Assembly: GCA_013694635.1 (NCBI GenBank) | Contig: JACDCA010000528.1 | Coordinates: 1-8,487, forward strand | Direction: 5' to 3' | DNA from: Acidobacteriota bacterium | Lineage (GTDB): Bacteria; Acidobacteriota; Vicinamibacteria; Vicinamibacterales; 2-12-FULL-66-21 | DNA length: 8,487 nucleotides | Shown: positions 1 through 6,823 of the stretch, in pieces | Numbering within the stretch: position 1 is the first letter of the stretch | Layout of the letters: each line of letters begins with the position of its first letter | Notes under the pieces: model-generated | What the model was told of the DNA's origin: nothing | The model's input: the letters and a program-made list of their open reading frames with translations, nothing else | The model's database searches: none | Translations under genes and position numbers: made by a program

Positions 1-1
1 G

Positions 2-847
2 CGCTGCCCGATGGAACTGTCGACCTACTTCCGCATCAATGAACGCAACACCGGCCAGTTCGAGCGCACGCTGATCATCGCCGACAAAGGCGCTTATGTC
101 AGCTACCTCGAAGGCTGCACCGCGCCGCAGCGCGACGAGAACCAGTTGCATGCCGCCGTGGTCGAACTCGTCACCCATGACGACGCCGAGATCAAATACT
201 CGACCGTGCAGAACTGGTACCCCGGCGACAAGGACGGCAACGGCGGCATCTACAACTTTGTCACCAAGCGCGGGCTCTGTGCCGGGCGTGGTTCGAAGAT
301 CACGTGGACGCAGGTCGAGACCGGATCGGCGATCACCTGGAAGTACCCGGGCTGCATCCTGCAGGGGGACAACTCCATCGGCGAGTTCTACTCGGTGGCG
401 ACGACGAACAACTGGCAGCAGGCGGATACCGGGACGAAGATGATCCACCTGGGCAAGAACACCCGGAGCACGATCGTCTCCAAGGGAATCTCCGCCGGTC
501 ACGGCCAGAACACGTACCGCGGCCTCGTCCGGGTGGGCAAGAACGCGAAGAACGCCCGCAACTATTCACAGTGCGATTCGCTGCTGATCGGCGACAAGTG
601 CGGCGCGCACACGTTCCCGTACCTCGAGATCAGGAACACCTCGGCACGCGTGGAGCACGAGGCGTCCACGTCGAAGATCGGCGAAGACCAGATCTTCTAT
701 TGCCGCCAGCGCGGAATTACGGCCGAAGACGCGGTGAACATGATCGTCAGCGGCTTCTGCAAGGAAGTCTTCCGAGAGCTGCCGATGGAGTTCGCAGTCG
801 AAGCGCAGAAGCTTCTGTCGGTCTCTCTGGAAGGATCAGTGGGTTAG
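2..847 (+). CDS. sufB: Fe-S cluster assembly scaffold protein SufB (5'-truncated by window edge)
   Basis: SufB is the scaffold subunit of the cytoplasmic SufBC2D complex, on which nascent Fe-S clusters are built. The reading frame is open from base 2, and 281 residues are visible. Family members have roughly 470-495 residues, so about the last 60% is present. The Met at base 11 is internal (PMELSTYFRIN is a conserved interior stretch). Seen directly: the QCDS cysteine at 572-574, matching E. coli Cys405 by my alignment from memory; GDKCGAHTFPYLE just after it; and the EHEA motif (Glu-His-Glu at 653-661), matching the E. coli 432-434 cluster-building region. The C-terminus EFAVEAQKLLSVSLEGSVG is almost the same as the family consensus. 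The stop lies 2 nt before sufC. The N-terminal part and any promoter are outside the window. Confidence 0.97.
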   Translation, partial: RCPMELSTYFRINERNTGQFERTLIIADKGAYVSYLEGCTAPQRDENQLHAAVVELVTHDDAEIKYSTVQNWYPGDKDGNGGIYNFVTKRGLCAGRGSKITWTQVETGSAITWKYPGCILQGDNSIGEFYSVATTNNWQQADTGTKMIHLGKNTRSTIVSKGISAGHGQNTYRGLVRVGKNAKNARNYSQCDSLLIGDKCGAHTFPYLEIRNTSARVEHEASTSKIGEDQIFYCRQRGITAEDAVNMIVSGFCKEVFRELPMEFAVEAQKLLSVSLEGSVG

Positions 848-849
848 GA

Positions 850-1611
<762 letters not shown>

Positions 1612-1616
1612 TCGAG

Positions 1617-2939
1617 ATGGCGCAGGTAGCAGAGAAACTTCAGCCGTGGCGTACCGTGCTCGAGACGCGCCCACAGGGGGGCCCGCGGTGGCTCCAGGAT
1701 CTTCGCGACCGTGGCGCGTCGCGTTTTGCGGCGCTCGGTTTTCCGACGGTCCGCGATGAAGACTGGCGGTTCACGAGCGTCGCGCCGATCGCGTCGACGG
1801 AATTCCGAACCGCTCCTCCCGCGATCGTCACCGTTCAGGAACTGGCGGCGGTGCCGTACGCGACGTTGGACTTCCGGCTGGTCGTCATCAACGGACGGTT
1901 TTCCGCCGAGCTCTCGCAACTGATCGGGCTGCCCACCGGCGTCCGCGCCGGGTCGCTCGGGGCAGCTTTGACCGAGCATGCCGACGTGGTGCCGCGGTAC
2001 TTCGGGCAGCTCGCTGACTTCAACGCGCGCAGCTTCGTCGCGATGAGCACCGCGATGACCACCGACGGGGCGTATGTCTACATTCCCGATGGCGTCGTCC
2101 TCGAGCAGCCGCTCGAGATCCTCTATCTGACCGCGGGCGGGAATGCCGCTGAAATGAGCCAGGCGCGGACGCTCATCGTGGCGGGCGACCGCAGCCAGTC
2201 GCGCATCATCGAGACCTATGCGGCGCTCCGCGGCGGCGTGTACTTCACCAACGGCGTGACGGAGGTCTTTGCCGGCGAAGGATCGATCCTGGACCACTAC
2301 AAGGTGCAACAGGAGGGCCTCGAGAGCTATCACGTGGCCAGCATCTTCGTGAACGCGCAGCGCTCGGCGACATTCTCGTCGCACTCGTTCTCGCTTGGTG
2401 GAAAGCTCGTTCGCAACGACGTCAATGCCACGCTCGACGGCGAGGGCGCCGAGGTGACGTTGAACGGCCTCTACCTCGCGGACGGCGACCGGCTCGTCGA
2501 CAACCACACCGAAATCGACCACGCCCGGGCTCACTGCCCGAGCCACGAAGTCTACAAGGGCATTCTTGGCGGCAAGGCCCGCGCGGTCTTCAACGGCAAG
2601 ATCATCGTTCGCCAGGATGCTCAGAAAACGAACGCCAAGCAGACCAATCGCGCGCTTCTTCTTTCTGACGACGCATCGATCAACACCAAGCCGCAGCTCG
2701 AAATCTTCGCTGACGACGTGAAGTGCACGCACGGTGCGGCAATCGGCCAGCTCGACGAAGACGCGATTTTCTACCTGCGCGCACGCGGGCTGACCTATTT
2801 CGAAGCGCGCGACATGCTGATCCACGCGTTCGCGGGAGAGATTCTCGACCGGGTCCAGGTCGAGCCGCTCAAACGGGCGCTCGAGGCCGAGCTGTACGCG
2901 CAGCTGGCGAAGGATCTCGCGGAGATGGATGCTGTATGA
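1617..2939 (+). CDS. sufD: Fe-S cluster assembly protein SufD
   Basis: SufD is the SufB paralogue that completes the SufBC2D scaffold and is thought to help iron entry. The ATG start gives 440 residues; a GTG at 1608 would add three and overlap the sufC stop by 4 nt. The N-terminal helical part includes DEDWRFTSV, typical of SufD/SufB N-domains. The central beta-helix core follows. The C-terminal part contains DNHTEIDHARAHCPSHEVYKGIL, then the signature KCTHGAAIGQLDEDAIFYLRARG. The His of that signature corresponds to E. coli SufD His360 at the SufB-SufD interface. Length and motifs are complete. The stop overlaps the sufS start in ATGA, so the two are translationally coupled. Confidence 0.96.
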   Translation: MAQVAEKLQPWRTVLETRPQGGPRWLQDLRDRGASRFAALGFPTVRDEDWRFTSVAPIASTEFRTAPPAIVTVQELAAVPYATLDFRLVVINGRFSAELSQLIGLPTGVRAGSLGAALTEHADVVPRYFGQLADFNARSFVAMSTAMTTDGAYVYIPDGVVLEQPLEILYLTAGGNAAEMSQARTLIVAGDRSQSRIIETYAALRGGVYFTNGVTEVFAGEGSILDHYKVQQEGLESYHVASIFVNAQRSATFSSHSFSLGGKLVRNDVNATLDGEGAEVTLNGLYLADGDRLVDNHTEIDHARAHCPSHEVYKGILGGKARAVFNGKIIVRQDAQKTNAKQTNRALLLSDDASINTKPQLEIFADDVKCTHGAAIGQLDEDAIFYLRARGLTYFEARDMLIHAFAGEILDRVQVEPLKRALEAELYAQLAKDLAEMDAV

Positions 2940-4216
2940 CCTCCGTTGCAGGGATGCGGAATGCGGAGCGCAGAACGCGCACGACGGAGGGCACGAAACC
3001 GTTCGACGTCCAGCGCGTCCGCGCTGATTTTCCGATCCTGCGCCGGCAGGTGCACGGGCATCCGCTCGTGTATCTCGATAATGCGGCGACGACGCAGAAG
3101 CCGCAGGTCGTGCTCGATGCGCTGACGCGCTACTACACCGACATCAACTCCAATGTGCACCGTGGCGTGCACAATCTCAGCGAGCTGGCGACCGAAGCGT
3201 ACGACGGCGCCCGCACGAAGGTCCGCCGGTTTTTCAACGCGGCCAGCGATCGCGAGATCGTCTTCACGCGCAATGCGACGGAGGGCATCAATCTCGTCGC
3301 GTTCGCGTTCATCAGGCCGACGCTCCAGCCGGGCGACGAAGTGGTGATCTCCGCGATGGAGCATCATTCGAACATCGTCCCGTGGCAGCTCGTGTGCGAG
3401 GAGCGCGGCGCGCGGCTGCGCGTGCTGCCGATGGACGACCGCGGCGAGCTGTTGATCGACCAGCTCGACGCGCTGCTCACCGATCGGACGCGCATCGTGG
3501 CGATGTCGCACATGTCCAACGCGCTGGGCACGGTGAATCCCATCGACGAGATCGTCCGCATCGCCCACGCGCGCGGGATTCCGGTCCTCGCCGACGGGTC
3601 GCAGGCGGCGTATCACATGCCGGTCGATGTCCAGGCGCTCGGTGTGGACTTCTACGTCGCGACCGGGCACAAGCTGTACGGGCCGACCGGCATCGGCGTC
3701 CTCTACGGGCGCGAGAAGCTTCTCGAGGAGATGCCGCCGTTTCTCGGTGGCGGCGACATGATCAGCTCGGTCACGTTCGAGAAGTCGACGTGGAACGCGC
3801 TGCCGTTCAAGTTCGAGGCGGGTACGCCGCACATTGAAGGGGCGATCGGTCTCGGCACGGCGATCGACTACATCACGGGCATCGGGTTCGACGCGATTGG
3901 CGCGCACGAGCGCGATCTGCTGGAATACGGAACGACGATCCTTGAAAGCGTGCCGACCGTCCGGCTCGTCGGGACGGCCCCGCGAAAGGCAAGCATCCTG
4001 TCGTTCGTCATGGAAAACGTGCACCCGCACGACATCGGGACGATCGTCGACCGGGAAGGCATCGCCATCCGCACGGGTCATCATTGCGCCCAGCCCGTCA
4101 TGGATCGGTTCTGCATTCCGGCCACCGCACGCGCGTCGCTCGCGATCTACAACACGCGCGCGGAAATCGATGCGCTCGGAGCGGCGCTGCGAAAAGTGCA
4201 CGAGGTGTTCGGATAG
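2936..4216 (+). CDS. sufS: SufS group II cysteine desulfurase
   Basis: SufS is a PLP enzyme that converts L-cysteine to alanine and carries the sulfur as a persulfide for SufU. It has 426 residues; the family is usually about 405-420. Seen: LDNAATTQKP at 48-56, His143 in MEHHSN stacking on PLP, Asp220 in ADGSQ, PLP-binding Lys246 in TGHKLYGPTG, and catalytic Cys384 in RTGHHCAQP, the group II arrangement. The ATG at 2936 overlaps the sufD stop (ATGA), with GGAG at 2921-2924 as a plausible ribosome site. Family similarity starts only around residue 22 (PFDVQRVRADFPIL). The preceding residues MRNAERRTRTT are encoded by a degenerate heptamer repeat and are probably a dispensable extension. ATG 2954 is an alternative start. 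Confidence 0.97.
   Translation: MTSVAGMRNAERRTRTTEGTKPFDVQRVRADFPILRRQVHGHPLVYLDNAATTQKPQVVLDALTRYYTDINSNVHRGVHNLSELATEAYDGARTKVRRFFNAASDREIVFTRNATEGINLVAFAFIRPTLQPGDEVVISAMEHHSNIVPWQLVCEERGARLRVLPMDDRGELLIDQLDALLTDRTRIVAMSHMSNALGTVNPIDEIVRIAHARGIPVLADGSQAAYHMPVDVQALGVDFYVATGHKLYGPTGIGVLYGREKLLEEMPPFLGGGDMISSVTFEKSTWNALPFKFEAGTPHIEGAIGLGTAIDYITGIGFDAIGAHERDLLEYGTTILESVPTVRLVGTAPRKASILSFVMENVHPHDIGTIVDREGIAIRTGHHCAQPVMDRFCIPATARASLAIYNTRAEIDALGAALRKVHEVFG
2953..2980 (+). repeat. Degenerate heptamer repeat at the start of sufS
   Basis: Four consecutive 7-nt units occupy this stretch. The first two are GATGCGG and AATGCGG. The third and fourth (2967-2973, 2974-2980) are decayed, keeping the purine-GC-rich pattern. 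They fall immediately after the sufD/sufS junction and inside the coding N-terminus of SufS. The period is clear only in the first two units, so the array is short and the call moderate. Confidence 0.5.
4202..4207 (+). promoter_or_regulatory. Shine-Dalgarno site for the GTG start of sufU
   Basis: GAGGTG within the last sufS codons lies 8 nt before the GTG at 4216. It matches the anti-Shine-Dalgarno sequence well and supports that GTG, rather than the long in-frame upstream extension, as the start of sufU. Confidence 0.6.
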
Positions 4217-4659
4217 TGTCGGATCTCAGCGATCTCTACCAGGAAGTGATCCTCGACCACAACCGGCGGCCGAGAAACTTCCGGAGGATCGACCCGGCGA
4301 GCCACCACGCGGACGGGTACAACCCGCTGTGCGGCGACAAATTGAGCCTCACGCTGCAGGTCGACGGGGGTAGCATTGCCGATGTCGCGTTCGAGGGATC
4401 GGGATGCGCGATTTCAAAGGCCTCGGCGTCGCTGATGACCGATGCAGTCAAGGGCAAGTCCGTGGATGAAGCGCGCTCGCTGTTCGAGCGGTTTCACCGG
4501 ATGGTGACGACGCCACCCGATCTGCCGGTCGAAGACATGGGCAAGCTGTCGGTGCTGGCGGGTGTGCGCGAGTTTCCCGTGCGCGTGAAATGTGCGAGCC
4601 TGGCGTGGCATACGCTCAAAGCCGCCCTCGATCGCAAGGCAGCGGTATCGACAGAATGA
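4216..4659 (+). CDS. sufU: SufU sulfurtransferase / scaffold-like partner of SufS
   Basis: SufU is an IscU-fold, zinc-binding protein that accepts persulfide sulfur from SufS and takes the place of SufE in the Bacillus-type pathway. It has 147 residues. Zinc and sulfur ligands are all visible: Cys39 and Asp41 in NPLCGD, Cys64 in GSGCAISKAS and Cys126 in VRVKCASLAW. Two features separate it from IscU: a gap of 62 residues between the second and third Cys (about 43 in IscU), and Lys125 in place of the His that precedes the last Cys in IscU. The start is GTG, sharing one base with the sufS stop (TAGTG) and preceded by GAGGTG. The adjacent sufS is its expected partner. Confidence 0.95.
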   Translation: MSDLSDLYQEVILDHNRRPRNFRRIDPASHHADGYNPLCGDKLSLTLQVDGGSIADVAFEGSGCAISKASASLMTDAVKGKSVDEARSLFERFHRMVTTPPDLPVEDMGKLSVLAGVREFPVRVKCASLAWHTLKAALDRKAAVSTE

Positions 4660-5051
4660 AGAACCTGCCCGTCGTCCAACCGCCGCCCGCCGCGTCCGCC
4701 GAAGCTACGTCTGACGCGTCCGCGCTCGTGGTTGACTCGGCGAAGACCGCGGCGTTGAAGCCGGAGATCATCAAGGCGCTGTCGACGGTGTTCGATCCCG
4801 AAATACCGGTCAATATCTGGGAGCTCGGCCTGATCTACGACATCTTCGTGGACGGCAATGACGTCGCCGGCATCATCATGACGCTGACGTCTCCCGGATG
4901 CCCGGTCGCGCAAACGCTGCCGATCGAAGTGGCGAACAAGGTGAAGGCCGTCCCTGGCGTCTCAGACGCGAGAGTCGACATCGTCTGGGAACCGACGTGG
5001 ACGAAGGACCGGATGTCTGAAGCCGCCAGGCTGCAGCTCGGAATGTGGTGA
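4656..5051 (+). CDS. sufT: SufT, DUF59/MIP18-family Fe-S maturation protein
   Basis: SufT is a small DUF59 (MIP18-like) protein linked to Fe-S protein maturation, often the last gene of SUF operons. It has 131 residues. Seen: an Ala/Pro/Ser-rich tail at about 8-27 that is probably disordered; FDPEIPVNIWELGLIYDI at 46-63, the family hallmark; TLTSPGCPVAQTLP with the conserved Cys82; and the C-terminal VWEPTWTKDRMSEAARLQLGMW. The ATG overlaps the sufU stop as ATGA, so it is coupled to sufU. The domain call is firm. The exact biochemical role of SufT (cluster transfer or carrier assistance) is less settled in the family. Confidence 0.95.
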   Translation: MKNLPVVQPPPAASAEATSDASALVVDSAKTAALKPEIIKALSTVFDPEIPVNIWELGLIYDIFVDGNDVAGIIMTLTSPGCPVAQTLPIEVANKVKAVPGVSDARVDIVWEPTWTKDRMSEAARLQLGMW

Positions 5052-5054
5052 GAA

Positions 5055-5103
5055 AGCTCTCAGCTGTCAGCTCTCAGCTGATAGCTGCTGACGGCTGATA
5101 GCT
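5055..5103 (+). other. Long imperfect inverted repeat (hairpin) upstream of rrf2
   Basis: Bases 5055-5071 can pair with 5087-5103: 15 Watson-Crick pairs, one G-U wobble (5065/5093) and one mismatch (5059/5099). The 15-nt loop contains a further AGCT-GAT-AGCT mini-stem (5076-5086). No T-run follows, so it is not a standard intrinsic terminator. It could act in RNA processing, partial termination or control of rrf2 translation, or simply result from the self-complementary AGCT core of the repeat. Confidence 0.6.
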
Positions 5104-5113
5104 GATAGCTGTG
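5055..5113 (+). repeat. Degenerate AGCTNNN heptamer array in the sufT-rrf2 gap
   Basis: This interval reads as eight 7-nt units plus one inserted GAC (5090-5092), exactly 59 nt. Units begin AGCT (one begins GGCT) and vary in the last three bases: CTC, GTC, CTC, GAT, GCT, GAT, GAT, GTG. The array starts 3 nt after the sufT stop. Its last unit, AGCTGTG, supplies the GTG start codon of the Rrf2 gene. No Shine-Dalgarno motif or obvious -10/-35 pair is seen in it. Arrays of degenerate heptamers between genes are known in cyanobacteria (STRR repeats); their role is unclear. Confidence 0.85.
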
Positions 5114-5584
5114 CTGCGATTATCAAAGAAAGCTGATTACGCGCTGATTGCGATGAAGCATCTGGCCACGCGGCCGGATGGCGCATCGGCGAGCGCGCGT
5201 GAGATCGCCGAGCAGTACGACATCCCGGTGGAGCTGCTCGCGAAGGTGCTGCAGCAACTCGCCCGGCACAATCTCGTGACGTCGCACCAGGGTACGCGCG
5301 GCGGCTACCGCCTCGCCCGTCCAGTGCCGGCGATCTCCGTCGCCGACATCATCCAGGCGATCGACGGACCGCTGACCGTCACGGCGTGCTCCACCGAGGA
5401 CGAGAACTGCGGCCAGTACGCGAAGTGCAGCGTCCGCGACCCGCTGTGGAAGATCAAGGACCGCATCGTCTCGGCGCTCGCCACCTGCTCCCTGCAGGAA
5501 ATTTCCGCTGACCTGATGGAACCGGCGCCGCCGTCAGCGCCGTCCACGCCGCTGGCCTTCACCCGAAGCGGACGCGCCACCTGA
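5111..5584 (+). CDS. Rrf2-family, IscR/SufR-like Fe-S regulator
   Basis: This is a winged-helix transcription regulator of the Rrf2 family, probably sensing an Fe-S cluster and controlling Fe-S assembly genes. It has 157 residues. The start MLRLSKKADYALIAMKHLA is the classical Rrf2 N-terminus, which supports GTG 5111; the frame is closed by a TAG at 5099. The helix-turn-helix spans about 26-56, and the wing HQGTRGGYRLAR lies at 59-70. The likely cluster ligands are Cys93, Cys100 and Cys106 (C-X6-C-X5-C). E. coli IscR has C-X5-C-X5-C-X2-H, and Arg109 stands where its His would be. A Pro/Ala/Ser-rich tail follows 137. The position, after rather than before the suf genes and just before a second desulfurase, suggests it heads its own unit. 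No Shine-Dalgarno is visible because the heptamer array runs up to the start codon. Confidence 0.92.
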   Translation: MLRLSKKADYALIAMKHLATRPDGASASAREIAEQYDIPVELLAKVLQQLARHNLVTSHQGTRGGYRLARPVPAISVADIIQAIDGPLTVTACSTEDENCGQYAKCSVRDPLWKIKDRIVSALATCSLQEISADLMEPAPPSAPSTPLAFTRSGRAT

Positions 5585-5602
5585 TTCCACGCCTGGAAGA
5601 CG

Positions 5603-6751
5603 ATGCCGATCTATCTGGACTACCACGCAACCACGCCTGTCGATCCGCGTGTGCTCGACGCGATGCTGCCGTATTTCACGCAGCGGTTCGGCAATCCGGC
5701 AAGCCGGCAGCATTCGTTCGGATGGGACGCGCAGAAGGCGGTTGACGCGGCACGCGAGCAGGTTGCCGGGCTCATTGGCGCGAGCGCGGGAGAGATCGTG
5801 TTCACCAGCGGCGCCAGCGAGTCCAACAACCTCGCCATAAAAGGCACGGCATGCGCGCTGCGCGAGCGCGGCAATCACCTCATTACCGCTGTCACCGAAC
5901 ACAAGTCGGTCCTGGACACGTTCAAGCGTCTGCAGGGCGAGGGCTTCGATGTCACCTTTCTTCCGGTAGACAGCGACGGGTTCATCGATCTCGACCAGCT
6001 GCGCGGTTCCTTATCCGACAAGACGATTCTGGTCTCGGTGATGGCGGCCAACAACGAGATCGGCACCGTACAGAGGCTGAACGAGATTGGCGCGATCACA
6101 TCGGCGCGCGGGGTGATCTTCCACACCGATGCCGCGCAGGCGGCCGGCAAGGTGCCGCTCGACGTCAACGCCGCGAACGTCGATCTCATGTCGTTGACCG
6201 GGCACAAGTGCTACGGCCCCAAGGGCGCCGGGGCATTGTTCGTCCGCCGCCGCAAGCCGAAGCTGCAGCTGGCCTGCCAGATCGATGGTGGTGGCCACGA
6301 AGGGGGGCTGCGCTCGGGCACTCTCAACGTGCCCGGGATCGTCGGCCTGGGCGCGGCGGCGGACATCTGCCGGTCCGAGATGCCATCGGAGTCGCCGCGC
6401 CTGCGTGATCTTCGCGATCGGTTGCTGGCGTCGCTTCGGGCCAGCCTTCCCCACGTCCGCGTCAATGGCGCGTTGGGGGATGGCCGCCTCCCGCACAACC
6501 TCCACGTGACCTTCGACGGCGTGGAAGGGGAGCGGCTGCTGATGGCGATCGGTGACCTGGCGGTCTCGACGGGCTCGGCGTGCAGTTCGGGCAGCCAGCG
6601 TGCATCTCACGTGCTCGAGGCGATCGGCGCCGCCGATCGGCCTGGCGCATCCATCCGCTTCGGCCTCGGCCGCTGGACGACCGAAGCTGAGATCGATGCC
6701 GCGGCCGAGAGAGTAGTGAAAGTGGTTCGTAGTCTGCAGGTGCTGACATGA
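5603..6751 (+). CDS. iscS: Cysteine desulfurase, NifS/IscS class (group I)
   Basis: This PLP-dependent cysteine desulfurase delivers persulfide sulfur for Fe-S clusters or for thiolation of tRNA and cofactors. It has 382 residues, close to NifS/IscS length. Seen: YLDYHATTPVDPRVLDAMLPYF at the N-terminus, His100 in TEHKSV, ANNEIGTVQ at 149-157, Asp176 in HTDAAQAAGK, PLP-binding Lys202 in TGHKCYGPKGAGALF, and catalytic Cys327 in STGSACSSGS. The Cys sits in the flexible loop typical of group I, unlike the SufS enzyme upstream. GGAAG at 5595-5599 lies 3 nt before the ATG. It starts 18 nt after the regulator gene, so the two are probably cotranscribed. No iscU, hscA/B or fdx follows. Whether it is functionally IscS or NifS, or serves tRNA thiolation, cannot be told from sequence. 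Confidence 0.95.
   Translation: MPIYLDYHATTPVDPRVLDAMLPYFTQRFGNPASRQHSFGWDAQKAVDAAREQVAGLIGASAGEIVFTSGASESNNLAIKGTACALRERGNHLITAVTEHKSVLDTFKRLQGEGFDVTFLPVDSDGFIDLDQLRGSLSDKTILVSVMAANNEIGTVQRLNEIGAITSARGVIFHTDAAQAAGKVPLDVNAANVDLMSLTGHKCYGPKGAGALFVRRRKPKLQLACQIDGGGHEGGLRSGTLNVPGIVGLGAAADICRSEMPSESPRLRDLRDRLLASLRASLPHVRVNGALGDGRLPHNLHVTFDGVEGERLLMAIGDLAVSTGSACSSGSQRASHVLEAIGAADRPGASIRFGLGRWTTEAEIDAAAERVVKVVRSLQVLT
6738..6742 (+). promoter_or_regulatory. Shine-Dalgarno-like AGGTG before the upstream mqnD start
   Basis: AGGTG in the final iscS codons lies 5 nt before ATG 6748, ideal spacing. ATG 6820, where family similarity begins, has no comparable site. This supports real initiation at 6748 but could be chance within coding sequence. 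Confidence 0.4.
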
Positions 6752-6823
6752 GCGGCCGGAACGGAGCGATAGCGAGTGAAGGCCGCCAGCCGGGTGCAGG
6801 GGCCCCCGGCGATAAAACCATGA
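6747..6823 (+). repeat. 72-nt two-hairpin segment flanked by CATGA direct repeats at the iscS-mqnD junction
   Basis: CATGA occurs at 6747-6751 and again at 6819-6823, each containing an ATG in the mqnD frame. Between them are two stem-loops: GCGGCC (6752-6757) with GGCCGC (6781-6786), and GCCGGG (6789-6794) with CCCGGC (6805-6810). The repeat unit is 72 nt, a multiple of three, so the mqnD frame stays open through it. The structure resembles a small REP- or MITE-like insertion with a 5-bp target duplication. This is inferred from one copy; no transposase or second copy is present here. Confidence 0.4.

Noticed and set aside
304..849. Upstream extension of the sufC frame through sufB
   Set aside because: The extension is Arg/Pro-rich antiframe sequence of sufB. 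SufC begins naturally at 850.
2795..4201. Long - strand open frame (468 codons) opposite sufS
   Set aside because: Same cause: codon-position bias of sufS leaves the reverse frame open. The product is Arg/His/Asp-rich with no family likeness.
5055..5103. Rho-independent terminator ending the suf operon
   Set aside because: The hairpin is long, but no U-run follows; the next bases continue the heptamer repeat into the rrf2 start codon.
5052..5113. IscR-type operator upstream of rrf2
   Set aside because: No match to the remembered IscR type 1 or type 2 operator consensus; the palindromic look comes from the AGCT repeat core.
5055..5113. CRISPR array
   Set aside because: Units are 7 nt with no spacers and no cas genes nearby.
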